Source: Singulisphaera sp. GP187 (lineage in GTDB: Bacteria; Planctomycetota; Planctomycetia; Gemmatales; Gemmataceae). From it: DNA of 36,322 bases. This document shows positions 15,719 through 24,139 of the stretch, in pieces (position 1 is the first letter of the stretch; each line of letters starts with the position of its first letter). A program made the translations under genes and the position numbers. The notes under the pieces are model-generated. The model was not told where the DNA came from. It saw only the letters and a list, made by a program, of their open reading frames with translations, and did no database searches. The stretch is from NCBI GenBank assembly GCA_945861245.1, contig CAMAUE010000043.1:1-36322 (forward strand), written 5' to 3'.

Positions 15719-17407
15719 ATGTCCGCCGATGCCGTTGCCGAGAAGCCCTCACCTGTCGAGGCGATCAAAGAAAACAGCCGAAATCTGCGCGGCACCATCG
15801 CCGCCGACTTGACGACCGACAGCGATCATTTCGGTGAGGCAGAAAAGACCCTCATCAAGTTTCACGGCTTCTACCAGCAGGACGATCGCGATGCTCGCAA
15901 AGACCGCAATCGCGCCGGCGGGGGCAAGGCGTACAACTTCATGGTCCGCTGCAAAATCCCCGGCGGCAGAGTTAGCGCGGATCAGTATCTTGCCGTCGAT
16001 CGTCTCGCAGATCTGTACGCCAATGGTACGCTGCGTGTCACGTCCCGGCAAGGCTTCCAGTTTCATGGCGTGCTCAAGTCGGACCTGAAGGCGACGCTCC
16101 GCGCCATCAACGACTGCCTGCTGACCACGCTCGGCGCGTGCGGCGACGTGAGCCGCAACGTCATGGCGCCGGCGGCGCCTTTCGCGAATGCAATCTATCG
16201 CGAGATGCAACGCCAGGCCGACCTCGTCGCCGCCCACCTCGCGCCGCGCACTGGTGCCTATCACGAGATTTGGCTGAACGGCGAAGCCCTGCCGACCGGC
16301 GCCAACGAACCCGAGGGCATCGAGCCGATCTATGGCAAGGTTTACCTGCCGCGAAAGTTCAAGGCTGCCTTCGCCACGCCGGACGATAATTCGACCGACA
16401 TCTATGCGCAAGACCTAAGCTTCGTCGCCGACGTGAAGGATGGCGAGATCGTCGGCTACGATCTCTACGCTGGCGGCGGCATGGGCATGACGCATGGCAA
16501 CGCGCTGACGTTTCCGTTCCTCGCGCAGGCGATCTGTTACGTGCAGCCGGACCAAGTCGTCGCCGCCGCTGAGGCGACGATCAAACTATTCCGCGATCAT
16601 GGCAATCGCTCCGACCGCAAGCGTGCCCGGCTCAAGTACGTGCTCGCCGCCTGGGGCATCGACAAGTTCCGCGAGACGTTCCGCAGCTATCTGCCGTTCG
16701 CGCTCGTGCTACCGAAGAATATGCCAATCAAAGAGTTCCCGCTGCATCTGGGCTGGAACGCTCAGGGCGACGGGCGGTTCTTCTACGGGATCCATGTTCA
16801 GAATGGCCGCATCAAAGACGCCGACGGCTTTCGCCTGCGCAGTGCCCTGCGAATGATCGTCGAGCGCTTCCGCCCAGAGGTCCGCCTGACGCCGATGCAG
16901 GATGTGATACTCGCGCATCTTCCCGCCGACGCAAGGCCAACGATCGAAGCGATCCTCGCGGAACATGGCGTCGCGCTGCCGGGCGTCTTGCCGATGATTC
17001 AACAGCACAGCATGGCCTGCCCAGCGATCCCGACGTGTGGCCTGGCTCTCGCCGAAGCGGAGCGCGCGTTGCCAGGGTTGGTTCAGCATCTCAGCACGGA
17101 GATCGACAAACTCGGCCTGAGCAGCGAGAAGATCGGCATCCGCATGACCGGTTGTCCGAACGGCTGCGTCAGGCCGTACCAGAGCGACATAGGCATCGTC
17201 GGACGTTCAGGCGACAAGTACACGTTGTTCGTCGGCGGGAATCTCATCGGCTCGAGGCTCAGCTTCGTGCTCAAGGACCTCGTCCCCTACGCCGAGATCG
17301 TGCCAACGTTGACCCACGTGCTGACACAATATCGCGATGGCCGAACCGTGGGCGAATCGTTCAGCGACTACTGTTGCCGAACGCTGACACCGGCGGCGGC
17401 GCACTGA
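15719..17407 (+). CDS. cysI: Sulfite reductase hemoprotein subunit
   Basis: A 562-residue siroheme and [4Fe-4S] enzyme that reduces sulfite to sulfide for cysteine synthesis. The cluster/siroheme cysteines are Cys434 and Cys440 (CPAIPTCG) and Cys479 and Cys483 (GCPNGC), in the spacing usual for this family. The N-terminal half carries the siroheme-binding arginines (TSRQGFQFHG). The length matches CysI (~570). Assimilatory nitrite reductase is the alternative, but GIRMTGCPNGCVRPY and the order of segments are CysI-like. The flavoprotein CysJ is not adjacent, so the electron donor (CysJ or ferredoxin) is open. ATG 15719 has a weak ribosome-binding site. Confidence 0.88.
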   Translation: MSADAVAEKPSPVEAIKENSRNLRGTIAADLTTDSDHFGEAEKTLIKFHGFYQQDDRDARKDRNRAGGGKAYNFMVRCKIPGGRVSADQYLAVDRLADLYANGTLRVTSRQGFQFHGVLKSDLKATLRAINDCLLTTLGACGDVSRNVMAPAAPFANAIYREMQRQADLVAAHLAPRTGAYHEIWLNGEALPTGANEPEGIEPIYGKVYLPRKFKAAFATPDDNSTDIYAQDLSFVADVKDGEIVGYDLYAGGGMGMTHGNALTFPFLAQAICYVQPDQVVAAAEATIKLFRDHGNRSDRKRARLKYVLAAWGIDKFRETFRSYLPFALVLPKNMPIKEFPLHLGWNAQGDGRFFYGIHVQNGRIKDADGFRLRSALRMIVERFRPEVRLTPMQDVILAHLPADARPTIEAILAEHGVALPGVLPMIQQHSMACPAIPTCGLALAEAERALPGLVQHLSTEIDKLGLSSEKIGIRMTGCPNGCVRPYQSDIGIVGRSGDKYTLFVGGNLIGSRLSFVLKDLVPYAEIVPTLTHVLTQYRDGRTVGESFSDYCCRTLTPAAAH

Positions 17408-17413
17408 TCTGAA

Positions 17414-17471
17414 TTCCGCTTGCGGCTTAGCGCTCAGGTGGTATCCTCCGAGCGCTAAGCCGCAAGCGGAA
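17414..17471. repeat. Inverted repeat family 1, copy c
   Basis: Perfect 22-bp arms (17414-17435 and 17450-17471), core GCTTGCGGCTTAGCGCTC, with a 14-bp loop. It begins 7 nt after the cysI stop and ends 33 nt before the next gene on the same strand. Confidence 0.92.
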
Positions 17472-17504
17472 AAATGGTTTTATCACCTTCTGGGATTACA
17501 CTCC

Positions 17505-18167
17505 ATGCGCACGATTTTTACGACCTCCGTTTGCATGTTTCTCGCCGCCGCGGCAACTCTCAGCGCTGGCGACGCGAAGCTGCCGATGCTGTTCCACGAC
17601 GACTTCGAGAAAGGCGCCGAGCGCTGGCAACCGAGCGATGCCAAAGCGTGGAAGGTCACGAAATCCGACAAAGGCAGCCACTACAGCCAATTCCAGCAGA
17701 GTAAGATCAAGACCCCGCACCGTAGCCCGTTCAACTTCTCGCTGGTCAAGGATGTGAAAGTCACGGATTTCGTGCTCGAAGCCAAGGTTCTCTCCACCGG
17801 CAAGGACGGGGCGCATCGCGATATGTGCCTGTTTTTCGGCTACCAAGACCCCGCCCACCACTACTACGTGCACCTGGCCAAGCAGACCGACGATCGCGCG
17901 AACCAAATCTTCATCGTCAACGGCGCTGATCGCGTCAAAATCTCCACGAAGACCAGTAAAGGCACCGCGTGGGACGACCAATGGCATAACGTGAAGATCG
18001 TTCGCACCGTTGCCGACGGCAAGATCGAAATCTACTGGGACGACATGAAATCGCCGATCATGACCGCGACCGACAAAACCTTCGCCTGGGGCCAAGTCGG
18101 CGTCGGCTCATTCGACGACACCGGCCACTGGGACGACGTCAAAGTGTTCGGCACACTCGCGAAATAA
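17505..18167 (+). CDS. Secreted LamG/DUF1080-like lectin-fold protein
   Basis: A 220-residue secreted protein: signal peptide (MRTIFTTSVCMFLAAAATLS), then one jelly-roll domain. FHDDFEKGAERWQP, YYVHLAKQTDD, DDQWHNVKIVRTVADGKIEI and VGVGSFDDTGHWDDVKV are the strand pattern of the concanavalin-A-like family (DUF1080 / 3-keto-glycoside hydrolase or LamG type), abundant in planctomycetes. It probably binds or hydrolyses a carbohydrate outside the cytoplasm. No catalytic pair can be named from sequence, so a pure binding role remains possible. It ends 3 nt before a family 2 palindrome. Confidence 0.75.
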   Translation: MRTIFTTSVCMFLAAAATLSAGDAKLPMLFHDDFEKGAERWQPSDAKAWKVTKSDKGSHYSQFQQSKIKTPHRSPFNFSLVKDVKVTDFVLEAKVLSTGKDGAHRDMCLFFGYQDPAHHYYVHLAKQTDDRANQIFIVNGADRVKISTKTSKGTAWDDQWHNVKIVRTVADGKIEIYWDDMKSPIMTATDKTFAWGQVGVGSFDDTGHWDDVKVFGTLAK

Positions 18168-18169
18168 AC

Positions 18170-18256
18170 GTTTAGCCGCTCGCCTTTGGCGAGCGCGAAT
18201 GTGGCGCGATCGTTGACCGCAAGACCTCCGCGCTCGCCAGAGGCGAGCGGCTAAAC
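18170..18256. repeat. Inverted repeat family 2, copy a (double hairpin)
   Basis: The 28-bp arms 18170-18197 and 18229-18256 have one mismatch. Each arm is itself a hairpin, CGCTCGCC-TTT-GGCGAGCG on the left, with the foot GTTTAGCC at the outer end. It starts 3 nt after the stop codon of the LamG-like gene and ends 18 nt before ArsM. Confidence 0.92.
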
Positions 18257-18274
18257 ATATACCGGAACCCCGAA

Positions 18275-19240
18275 ATGCAATCGTATCTGCAAACCGTCGA
18301 AGACGTCTACGAGCAGGCGGCGATCAGCCCCGATGCCACGCTGTGCTGCACCGACTCGCCGGTTTGGCGGCTGCCCGATCTCGTCATTCCGCCGATCATG
18401 TTGCAGATGAACTACGGCTGCGGTTCGACCGTTACGCCGCGCGACCTCAAGGGCGACGACACGATCCTTTACGTCGGCGTCGGCGGCGGACTCGAAGCCC
18501 TGCAATTCGCCTATTTCTCGCGCAGGCCCGGCGGCGTCATCGCCGTCGATTCGGTCGCAGCGATGCGAGACAAGGCCGCTGCCAATTTCATCGAGGCGGC
18601 ACGGTTGAATCCCTGGTTCCACCCCGGCTTCGTGCAGATACTGGATGGCAACGCTTTGAAGCTTCCTGTGCCCGCCAACTCCGTCAGCGTTGCGGCTCAG
18701 AACTGCCTGTTCAATGTCTTCCAAGCCGACGATCTCACGCAAGCGTTGTCCGAGATATTTCGCGTGCTCAAGCCGGGCGGATTCTTCGCGACATCCGACC
18801 CGATTACGCCCGCGGCGTTGCCGGAAACCTTTCGCCGCGATGAGATCGCACGGGCCCGCTGTCTATCGGGATGCCTGACGTTTAACGAATACATTGAGAC
18901 GCTTACGTCGATCGGATTTGGCAGAGTCGAGGTGAGATCGCGCACGCCCTATCGCTACGTGACGCCGACGGAGTATCCGGGTTTGGATCGTGCGGTGTTG
19001 TTGGAAAGCGTTGAAGTGTTGGCGTACAAAGTGCCCGACAGCGCGGATGGCCCAGCCGTGTTCACGGGCAGATCGGCGATCTATGCCGGGTCGAACGAGA
19101 CGCTGACCGATGAGATGGGCAACGTGCTGCGGCGTGGCATTCCGGTTGCGGTGTCCGACGCCGCTGCAATGCGTTTGGGCGAGCGCCGTGACGTGATCGT
19201 TACGCCGTCGACGTATCATGCCAAGGGCGGATGCTGCTGA
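18275..19240 (+). CDS. arsM: Arsenosugar-type arsenite S-adenosylmethionine methyltransferase
   Basis: A 321-residue Rossmann methyltransferase. Motif I is YVGVGGG (66-72). The N-terminus (LCCTDSPVWRLPDL, Cys24-Cys25), MNYGCGSTVTPRDL (Cys49), AAQNCLFN (Cys144), CLSGC (Cys196, Cys200) and the C-terminal GGCC are the pattern I know from the ArsM variant linked to arsenosugar synthesis with the radical-SAM enzyme ArsS. It should methylate As(III) from SAM in the cytoplasm. ArsS, ArsR and ArsB are not next to it. GGAA lies upstream of ATG 18275. Plain detoxifying ArsM is the alternative, but its N-terminus and C-terminus differ. Confidence 0.82.
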   Translation: MQSYLQTVEDVYEQAAISPDATLCCTDSPVWRLPDLVIPPIMLQMNYGCGSTVTPRDLKGDDTILYVGVGGGLEALQFAYFSRRPGGVIAVDSVAAMRDKAAANFIEAARLNPWFHPGFVQILDGNALKLPVPANSVSVAAQNCLFNVFQADDLTQALSEIFRVLKPGGFFATSDPITPAALPETFRRDEIARARCLSGCLTFNEYIETLTSIGFGRVEVRSRTPYRYVTPTEYPGLDRAVLLESVEVLAYKVPDSADGPAVFTGRSAIYAGSNETLTDEMGNVLRRGIPVAVSDAAAMRLGERRDVIVTPSTYHAKGGCC

Positions 19241-19247
19241 CATTCAC

Positions 19248-19550
19248 AAATCCGAAAATCAAAACTCGAAATACGAAACAAATCCCAATTGCAAAATCCG
19301 AATACTCCAAACTATACTTCGCACGGCAGAAATTATCGCTTTTCCGAACCGATTATAACATTTCCGAGCCGCGACCGTAAGGGAGCGGCCGACATAAACC
19401 GCACGACATCCGGTCGGCCGCTCCCTTACGGTCGCGGCTCGGAAAAGCGTCAAACTCACCCGTCAAAGGTATAACGCCTCACCGGTATTCGTGTTTGGGT
19501 TTTCGTTTTTGGAGCTTGTTTCGTATTTCAATTTTCGTTTTTCGGATTTA
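19248..19550. repeat. Large AT-rich inverted repeat enclosing a GC-rich one
   Basis: The outer arms, about 19248-19305 and 19487-19550, are imperfect inverted copies sharing AAATCCGAAAA, GAAATACGAAACAA and CGAATAC. Between them lies family 3, copy a. The whole region fills the gap between convergent arsM and the ABC permease gene; it holds no reading frame. The words are of the AAATACGAAAC type common in intergenic DNA of environmental bacteria. Confidence 0.75.
19361..19445. repeat. Inverted repeat family 3, copy a
   Basis: Perfect 33-bp arms (19361-19393 and 19413-19445) starting TTTCCGAGCCGCGACCGTAA, with a 19-bp loop. Each arm carries a GCCGC...GCGGC inner pair. It lies between convergent genes, as does the other copy. 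Confidence 0.93.
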
Positions 19551-20732
19551 CTAAGCGACATCTCGGTCTTCAAACAAAATCAATCCGCCCAGCAGCGCGA
19601 TCGTTGTATAGATCAGGGCATAGATAGCCACGTTCAGCGTGTACAACGCATACCGCGTCGGATCGGGCGGAGTCTCGCGCACGATGGCGGTGCTCACGTC
19701 AAAGAACGGCAGGCCGGGCAGCAGCAACTCGAACAGTTGAGCCACGAATTGCACCAGAGCCAGGCCCTGGCTGACTTCTGTCATCACCGGCGCCAGATGC
19801 CCGAGCAGATACACCACCAGGCACATCGAAATATTGACGACCATCGGTAAGCGAGTCGCCAGCGCCACGCTTACTGCGAGCAGCGTCGCCACCTGGCCGA
19901 ACCCGATCACCAGGCCCGGAAACGCCTCGTCAAAGTCACGAAGCCAAAGCCCGAAGCCGCGAAGCAGGTCGCCCGGCGTCGTTCGTTCATAAGTACTTGC
20001 AAGCAGTGACGACAGCCATTCCGGGTCAGGCGGCGTTTGCGTCACGCCCGGCATGAAGTCATAGTTGAATTTCGCCAAATGCACCCAGACGAGCACGTAG
20101 CCCATCGACATCGTCATCCCCATCGCCGCCAACAGGATCCCCAGATACTTACCCAACAAAAAGTCACGCCGCGTGATCGGTTTGCTCAGGAGCGTGACGG
20201 CGGTGCGCCCTTCGATCTCCTCGCTTACCGAAACGCTCGAGGAAATGACGCCAAAGATCGCGGGAATCATCATGGTCAAAGCATACGTGATCTCCTTGAC
20301 CATCTTCACGTCTTCGCCGAACGTGAAGTACGGGATGACGATCGACACGACCATTCCCAGTGTGCCAAGGAACGTCAATAGCCAAAACATCGGCTGGCGA
20401 ACGCCTTCTTGAAACGCTGCCAACGCAACGGCGCCACCCTTGGACCAAAACGTCAGCATGGAGAAAAACGCGAGCACGAACAGATCGATGCCAAGCTGGA
20501 AGAGCAGCACGGAGCCGTAAAATCGGCCCCACAAGGCGACGACATCTGGATCGCTGTTGCCCTGAAGGATGAACGCGAATGGAATTCCGCACAGCGCCGT
20601 GATGCCGACGACCTTGCCATAGAACGGCAAGCGAGCGCGGAACGTCTCGTAGGAGAGCGCCCGCAACCACGGCAGGGCGGCCAGGCCTTGCACGAGAAAC
20701 AGCACCATGCACAACGGAATCAGTTGGATCAT
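19551..20732 (-). CDS. ABC-2 type transporter permease
   Basis: A 393-residue inner-membrane protein with about eight hydrophobic segments. The central motif VSVSEEIEGRTAVTLLSKP with ITRRDFLLGKYLG is typical of NosY/GldF-like ABC-2 permeases, which move lipids, polysaccharides or proteins with a separate ATPase. A ~60-residue periplasmic loop (about 205-265, PGVTQTPPDPEWLSSLLAST) is also seen. No ATPase is adjacent. The start MIQLIPLC at 20732 follows GGGA and lies 4 nt after the acylphosphatase stop; an ATG at 20753 overlaps that gene and is the alternative. It is the last gene of the nadK-acyP unit. Confidence 0.82.
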   Translation of the reverse strand: MIQLIPLCMVLFLVQGLAALPWLRALSYETFRARLPFYGKVVGITALCGIPFAFILQGNSDPDVVALWGRFYGSVLLFQLGIDLFVLAFFSMLTFWSKGGAVALAAFQEGVRQPMFWLLTFLGTLGMVVSIVIPYFTFGEDVKMVKEITYALTMMIPAIFGVISSSVSVSEEIEGRTAVTLLSKPITRRDFLLGKYLGILLAAMGMTMSMGYVLVWVHLAKFNYDFMPGVTQTPPDPEWLSSLLASTYERTTPGDLLRGFGLWLRDFDEAFPGLVIGFGQVATLLAVSVALATRLPMVVNISMCLVVYLLGHLAPVMTEVSQGLALVQFVAQLFELLLPGLPFFDVSTAIVRETPPDPTRYALYTLNVAIYALIYTTIALLGGLILFEDRDVA

Positions 20733-20736
20733 TGCG

Positions 20737-21006
20737 TCATTCCCGTATTTCAAAAGCCGCGAAATCGCCCGCCGGCTGCTCGGAGATATCTACGTCGTGA
20801 ATATTGTTCGCCATTCGCGCGGAGACGCCAGCGATGAAGCGGTCGACTTCATCCGCCTCGCCCTGCGCCACCAACTCGACCGCGCCGTCCGGAAGGTTCC
20901 GCACGAACCCAATGACGACATGCCGGCGAGCGATGCGCTTCGTCGTCATGCGAAAGCCAACGCCCTGCACGCGGCCACGGAACAAGACTCGTTTGCAAAC
21001 CTGCAT
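20737..21006 (-). CDS. acyP: Acylphosphatase
   Basis: An 89-residue small cytoplasmic enzyme that hydrolyses acyl phosphates such as 1,3-bisphosphoglycerate or carbamoyl phosphate. The phosphate-binding loop GRVQGVGFR (11-19) and the following GFVRNLPDGAVELVAQGE are diagnostic; the catalytic residues are Arg19 and Asn37. The length is typical. It lies 24 nt after nadK and 4 nt before the ABC permease, so the three are probably cotranscribed. Confidence 0.93.
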   Translation of the reverse strand: MQVCKRVLFRGRVQGVGFRMTTKRIARRHVVIGFVRNLPDGAVELVAQGEADEVDRFIAGVSARMANNIHDVDISEQPAGDFAAFEIRE

Positions 21007-21030
21007 TGTGTTAATACGTTTGGTCTCGCC

Positions 21031-21876
21031 TCACGGTTCGCCACGATAACTTGGCGGCGTGCCCCAGCGTAATTTTTCCCGTAGAGTTTGATAATAGCTA
21101 TGCCCCGGAACCTTGACCAACTGAAAGCACGCCGACGCTTTGCGGATCACGATGCTGTTCCGCGACGAAACTTGGGCGGCACTTTGCCCATCGACTACGA
21201 CCTCGGCCAGGCTCGCTTCGCGGGCCAGGCGGATCGTGTACGTCTTCTCCGCCGACTCGACGATGGGTCGATACGTCAGCGTATGCGGGCAGATCGGCGT
21301 GATGACGAAGGCCGCCAGTTCCTGTCCCAAGATCGGTCCGCCTGCCGACAGATTGTGCGCCGTCGAGCCGATTGGTGAACTGACGATCAGTCCATCGCCA
21401 TTGAACCGCGACATGACCTCGCCATTCACTTCCAACTCCAACTCCAACATCCGCAACGGCGGCGAAGCGTGTACGACGACCTCGTTCAATCCCAGCACGG
21501 TCTGCGGATCATGACCTGGCGTTTCAATGACGCACTCGAACATCAAATGCCGCGCTACCTTGTAATTGCCTTGCAGCACTTGTTCGATCGCCGCATTGAA
21601 ATCCGTGGGATGAATGTCGGCCAAAAAACCCAGCCGACCGAGATTTATGCCGAGCACCGGAACCTGCCGATAGCCCATCTGCCGGGCGGCACGCAGAATT
21701 GCGCCATCGCCGCCGAACACGAGTGCCAAGTCGGCATTGGGCAACGTCGAAAGCTCCGCCTCCTGCCGCAGGTCAACGGCGAGAACGTCGAACTTTTCGC
21801 GCAACATCGGCAGCCAGCGCTCGACCTCGACGGCGACGCCTTCCCGAGCAGCGTTTCCGAGTACGAAGACTTTCAC
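21031..21876 (-). CDS. nadK: NAD kinase
   Basis: A 281-residue cytoplasmic enzyme that phosphorylates NAD to NADP. The GGDG motif (55-58), the NE motif (LNEVVVHA, Asn131-Glu132) and the conserved DGLIVSSPIGSTAHNLSAGG (161-180) are all present. Length and order match bacterial NadK. It lies downstream of pncB, from which an 82-bp gap with a palindrome separates it, and upstream of acyP. The pairing of NAD salvage and NAD phosphorylation on one strand suggests coordinated expression, although the palindrome could terminate or trim the transcript between them. Confidence 0.93.
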   Translation of the reverse strand: MKVFVLGNAAREGVAVEVERWLPMLREKFDVLAVDLRQEAELSTLPNADLALVFGGDGAILRAARQMGYRQVPVLGINLGRLGFLADIHPTDFNAAIEQVLQGNYKVARHLMFECVIETPGHDPQTVLGLNEVVVHASPPLRMLELELEVNGEVMSRFNGDGLIVSSPIGSTAHNLSAGGPILGQELAAFVITPICPHTLTYRPIVESAEKTYTIRLAREASLAEVVVDGQSAAQVSSRNSIVIRKASACFQLVKVPGHSYYQTLREKLRWGTPPSYRGEP

Positions 21877-21896
21877 GATAGGTTTCCCTTTCAGCT

Positions 21897-21960
21897 GATT
21901 TCCGCTTGCGGCTTAGCGCTTACGTCGGTTTATCCGAGCGCTAAGCCGCAAGCGGAAATC
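21897..21960. repeat. Inverted repeat family 1, copy d
   Basis: Perfect 24-bp arms (21897-21920 and 21937-21960), the longest of the family, starting GATTTCCGCTTGCGGCTTAG, with a 16-bp loop. Its right end overlaps the stop codon of pncB by two bases; its left end is 20 nt from the start of nadK. Confidence 0.93.
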
Positions 21961-23425
21961 AGAACCCCACCCGCAATCGCGCCGCTGCCACTTCACGCTC
22001 GCGCATCGTGTTGAAGCGTCGCCGATACTCCGCGACCTTTGGCGACAATTCGACACGCCGATACCGCCCCCACGTTCGATCGGCTCGTGCCGATTGAACC
22101 TGAAAACTCTCGCGGTACACGATGCGGCCTTGCTCGACGAGTTTAACGAACAACGGCTCCGCATCGATCGATTCCGACGTATCGGCGACGATCAGGGCAT
22201 CGTCCTTGCCGAACACTCGCAGGTAGCCGCCGAGCGATTCCTTGCCCGGCGTGTTCGAGAACTTCACGTTCGGATGTTCGCCCGTCGCGCTGCGTTTGAA
22301 CGCGGCAGCAACGGTGTCGCGATGAATCAGCCGCCACCAGTATCCGCCGGCGCCGGGGAACAGCATCGTCGGCTCGAGGCCGGTCGAACTACGGAAAAAG
22401 TCGTACACCTTGCGGACCGTCTCCGGCGATACTTCATCCTCGAACACAATCGTTCGCGGCGACATGCCGGCCTCGCCCATCTTGCGGAAATAGAGCACGC
22501 ACTGAGCCGCGATGTCGCCCGAATCAACGCGGATGCCGACCTCGCTCGTCTCGGGATGGTTGCGAATGACCCGTAGCGCGTTCTCCAGACCGACCGATTC
22601 CGCATCGACAAGATCGCACAGAAGCGATGCCTTGCCCATGGCCGACACGAAGCGATCCATCATTTCATATTCCGCCTCGCCGAGCGTGCGGTCGAACGTT
22701 TGGCCGGCACACATCATCTCATGGCCGATCGTGCCGACGGATTGAAAAAGATCGGGAAAGAGAAACTCGGCCGTGTCGTTGGAGGTAAGCCGCCCGCCGC
22801 CGCCGACGTAGCGAGCCAGGAGCAGCGTGATGTTCAGCGCCTCGCACGGCGCCGAGCGCAGCCCGAACTCGGCGTCGCGCGGCGTCGCCAACTTCATCAG
22901 CCGGCCTTTCGTCGCCCACAGGATCGGCGCGAAATATCGGCACATCGCAGGTTCGAGATACGAAATCGCGCCGCCCATGCCTTCAAAAAACAAGCACGGC
23001 AACCCCGGCAGAAACGTCTGCCCGCCGGGGAAGCCCCATATGTCGATCGGCAAATAAACGTCATCGCCGGCCTGCGATGCCATCACTGCTTGCCAAAGGG
23101 CACTCGGAAACGCCTTCGCCGCAGCGTGTTCGCGAAACCATCGCTCCGCCAGCACGATGTCATCCCGCCGCAATGGCCGATGAAACCACTGCGCGAGCAT
23201 GGTCTCATGCCCCGCCATGATGAGCTGATTGTCCGCCCCCGGTTCCGGCAAGCTCTTCCGCATCGTCAAGCCATAGCCCGCATGGGCGACAGCGACATCC
23301 GGCACGGCGGCCCACATCGTGCGCTTGTACGTATCGGTCGCCCCGAGCCAACCGCCGAGCAGAAAGAACTTGGCGTAGTATTCCTCGAGCATCGCAGCGC
23401 GTTTGGCAGCAAATGGATCAGACAT
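21959..23425 (-). CDS. pncB: Nicotinate phosphoribosyltransferase
   Basis: A 488-residue enzyme of the NAPRTase family, which makes nicotinate mononucleotide from nicotinate and PRPP in NAD salvage. Recognisable segments are EFGLRSAPCEALN, GTIGHEMM (catalytic-region histidine), GIRVDSGDIAAQ (PRPP-binding Asp region) and the C-terminal PGKESLGGYLRVF. The sequence is divergent and a related nicotinamide-using or orphan homologue cannot be excluded by eye. ATG 23425 gives MSDPFAAKRAAMLEEYYAKF. It is first in a minus-strand series with nadK, which supports a role in NAD(P) supply. Confidence 0.82.
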   Translation of the reverse strand: MSDPFAAKRAAMLEEYYAKFFLLGGWLGATDTYKRTMWAAVPDVAVAHAGYGLTMRKSLPEPGADNQLIMAGHETMLAQWFHRPLRRDDIVLAERWFREHAAAKAFPSALWQAVMASQAGDDVYLPIDIWGFPGGQTFLPGLPCLFFEGMGGAISYLEPAMCRYFAPILWATKGRLMKLATPRDAEFGLRSAPCEALNITLLLARYVGGGGRLTSNDTAEFLFPDLFQSVGTIGHEMMCAGQTFDRTLGEAEYEMMDRFVSAMGKASLLCDLVDAESVGLENALRVIRNHPETSEVGIRVDSGDIAAQCVLYFRKMGEAGMSPRTIVFEDEVSPETVRKVYDFFRSSTGLEPTMLFPGAGGYWWRLIHRDTVAAAFKRSATGEHPNVKFSNTPGKESLGGYLRVFGKDDALIVADTSESIDAEPLFVKLVEQGRIVYRESFQVQSARADRTWGRYRRVELSPKVAEYRRRFNTMREREVAAARLRVGF

Positions 23426-23550
23426 GCGGTTCGCTCGTGAGGATGGAGTGATTCTCGCTGCTGCTCATCTTACGCACGACCGAGCATTCGTCGTAGAGCG
23501 AGCGTTGCCGCAGCCTGATCTCTTTTGGCAATGATGGCTAGAATTATCCG

Positions 23551-23790
23551 TCAGCTTCTCTCTATATTTCGCCGCTCTGAGGTTGTGATTTTTTTGACGT
23601 TCGGGAAGAACTGAATAAGGCAACGTTGCTTCCTCAGTTCGACAAAATCAATCCGGAGCGATTCTGTGCGGTTGTTTTTCTCGCCGTCGCTCAGATTTTC
23701 CAAACGGTCAATAAAAATCACAAGCTCGCCGCACTGCTTCTTCGAATGCAACAACTCTTTTGATTTACTTCGACCGGATGAAATTGTCTG
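23551..23790 (-). pseudogene. Possible remnant of an ATPase-like gene
   Basis: The minus-strand frame reads KSKELLHSKKQCGELVIFID, RLENLSDGEKNNRTE and ends FFPNVKKITTSERRNIERS, with codon choice richer in AT than the neighbours. LVIFIDRLENL resembles a Walker B strand of STAND-like NTPases, but no Walker A is left. The frame continues upstream through the inverted repeat into sequence that does not look coding, so the gene is probably truncated. Spurious translation is a real alternative. Confidence 0.3.
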
Positions 23791-23792
23791 GT

Positions 23793-23850
23793 CAGAGCCT
23801 GAGCCCCAGCGAGGGGCACATCGCGACCATTCGCTGGCGCTCAGGCTCTG
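23793..23850. repeat. Inverted repeat next to gene remnants
   Basis: The 20-bp arms 23793-23812 and 23831-23850 match at 19 positions (CAGAGCCTGAGCCCCAGCGA). The left arm also forms GCCCC-AGCGA-GGGGC. Its right end creates the TGA that bounds the adjacent plus-strand gene fragment. Confidence 0.8.
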
Positions 23851-23851
23851 A

Positions 23852-23950
23852 AAATGCAACAATCTCAACCCTCCGCAGTATACATGGACGGCTGAAGGCA
23901 GCACGCTCTCCGACGAAGAAGCAGATCGTCTCCACGTCGCCCTTGAGTAG
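23852..23950 (+). pseudogene. C-terminal gene fragment
   Basis: After the repeat-derived TGA, one frame reads KCNNLNPPQYTWTAEGSTLS and DEEADRLHVALE to a TAG at 23948-23950. The composition (DEEADRL) is that of a genuine protein tail, but there is no start codon or ribosome-binding site. I read it as the 3' end of a gene whose body was lost, with the inverted repeat at the break point. Confidence 0.4.
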
Positions 23951-24139
23951 AATCGCGGCCTATCCTTCCGGACGCCCAAACTGGACTGGCCTTTTGGTAG
24001 CCGTATCGGCACGATACGACGCTCGCAATCGATACCATGCATCCGGTGTGCCCGTTTTTCGGTTGGCGGTGTTCCCCATACATTTTCTGAAACGCTAAGA
24101 TGCATCGAACTTCACCGCTCCGGAAAGGACTGCACACCC

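Larger units (their letters stand above)
23426..24139. other. Gene-remnant region between pncB and iaaA
   Basis: A 714-bp space without an intact gene. It holds a possible minus-strand remnant (23551-23790), an inverted repeat (23793-23850), a plus-strand gene fragment (23852-23950) and about 190 bp upstream of iaaA that should contain its promoter. It is less GC-rich than the surroundings. It looks like a decayed locus. Confidence 0.5.
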
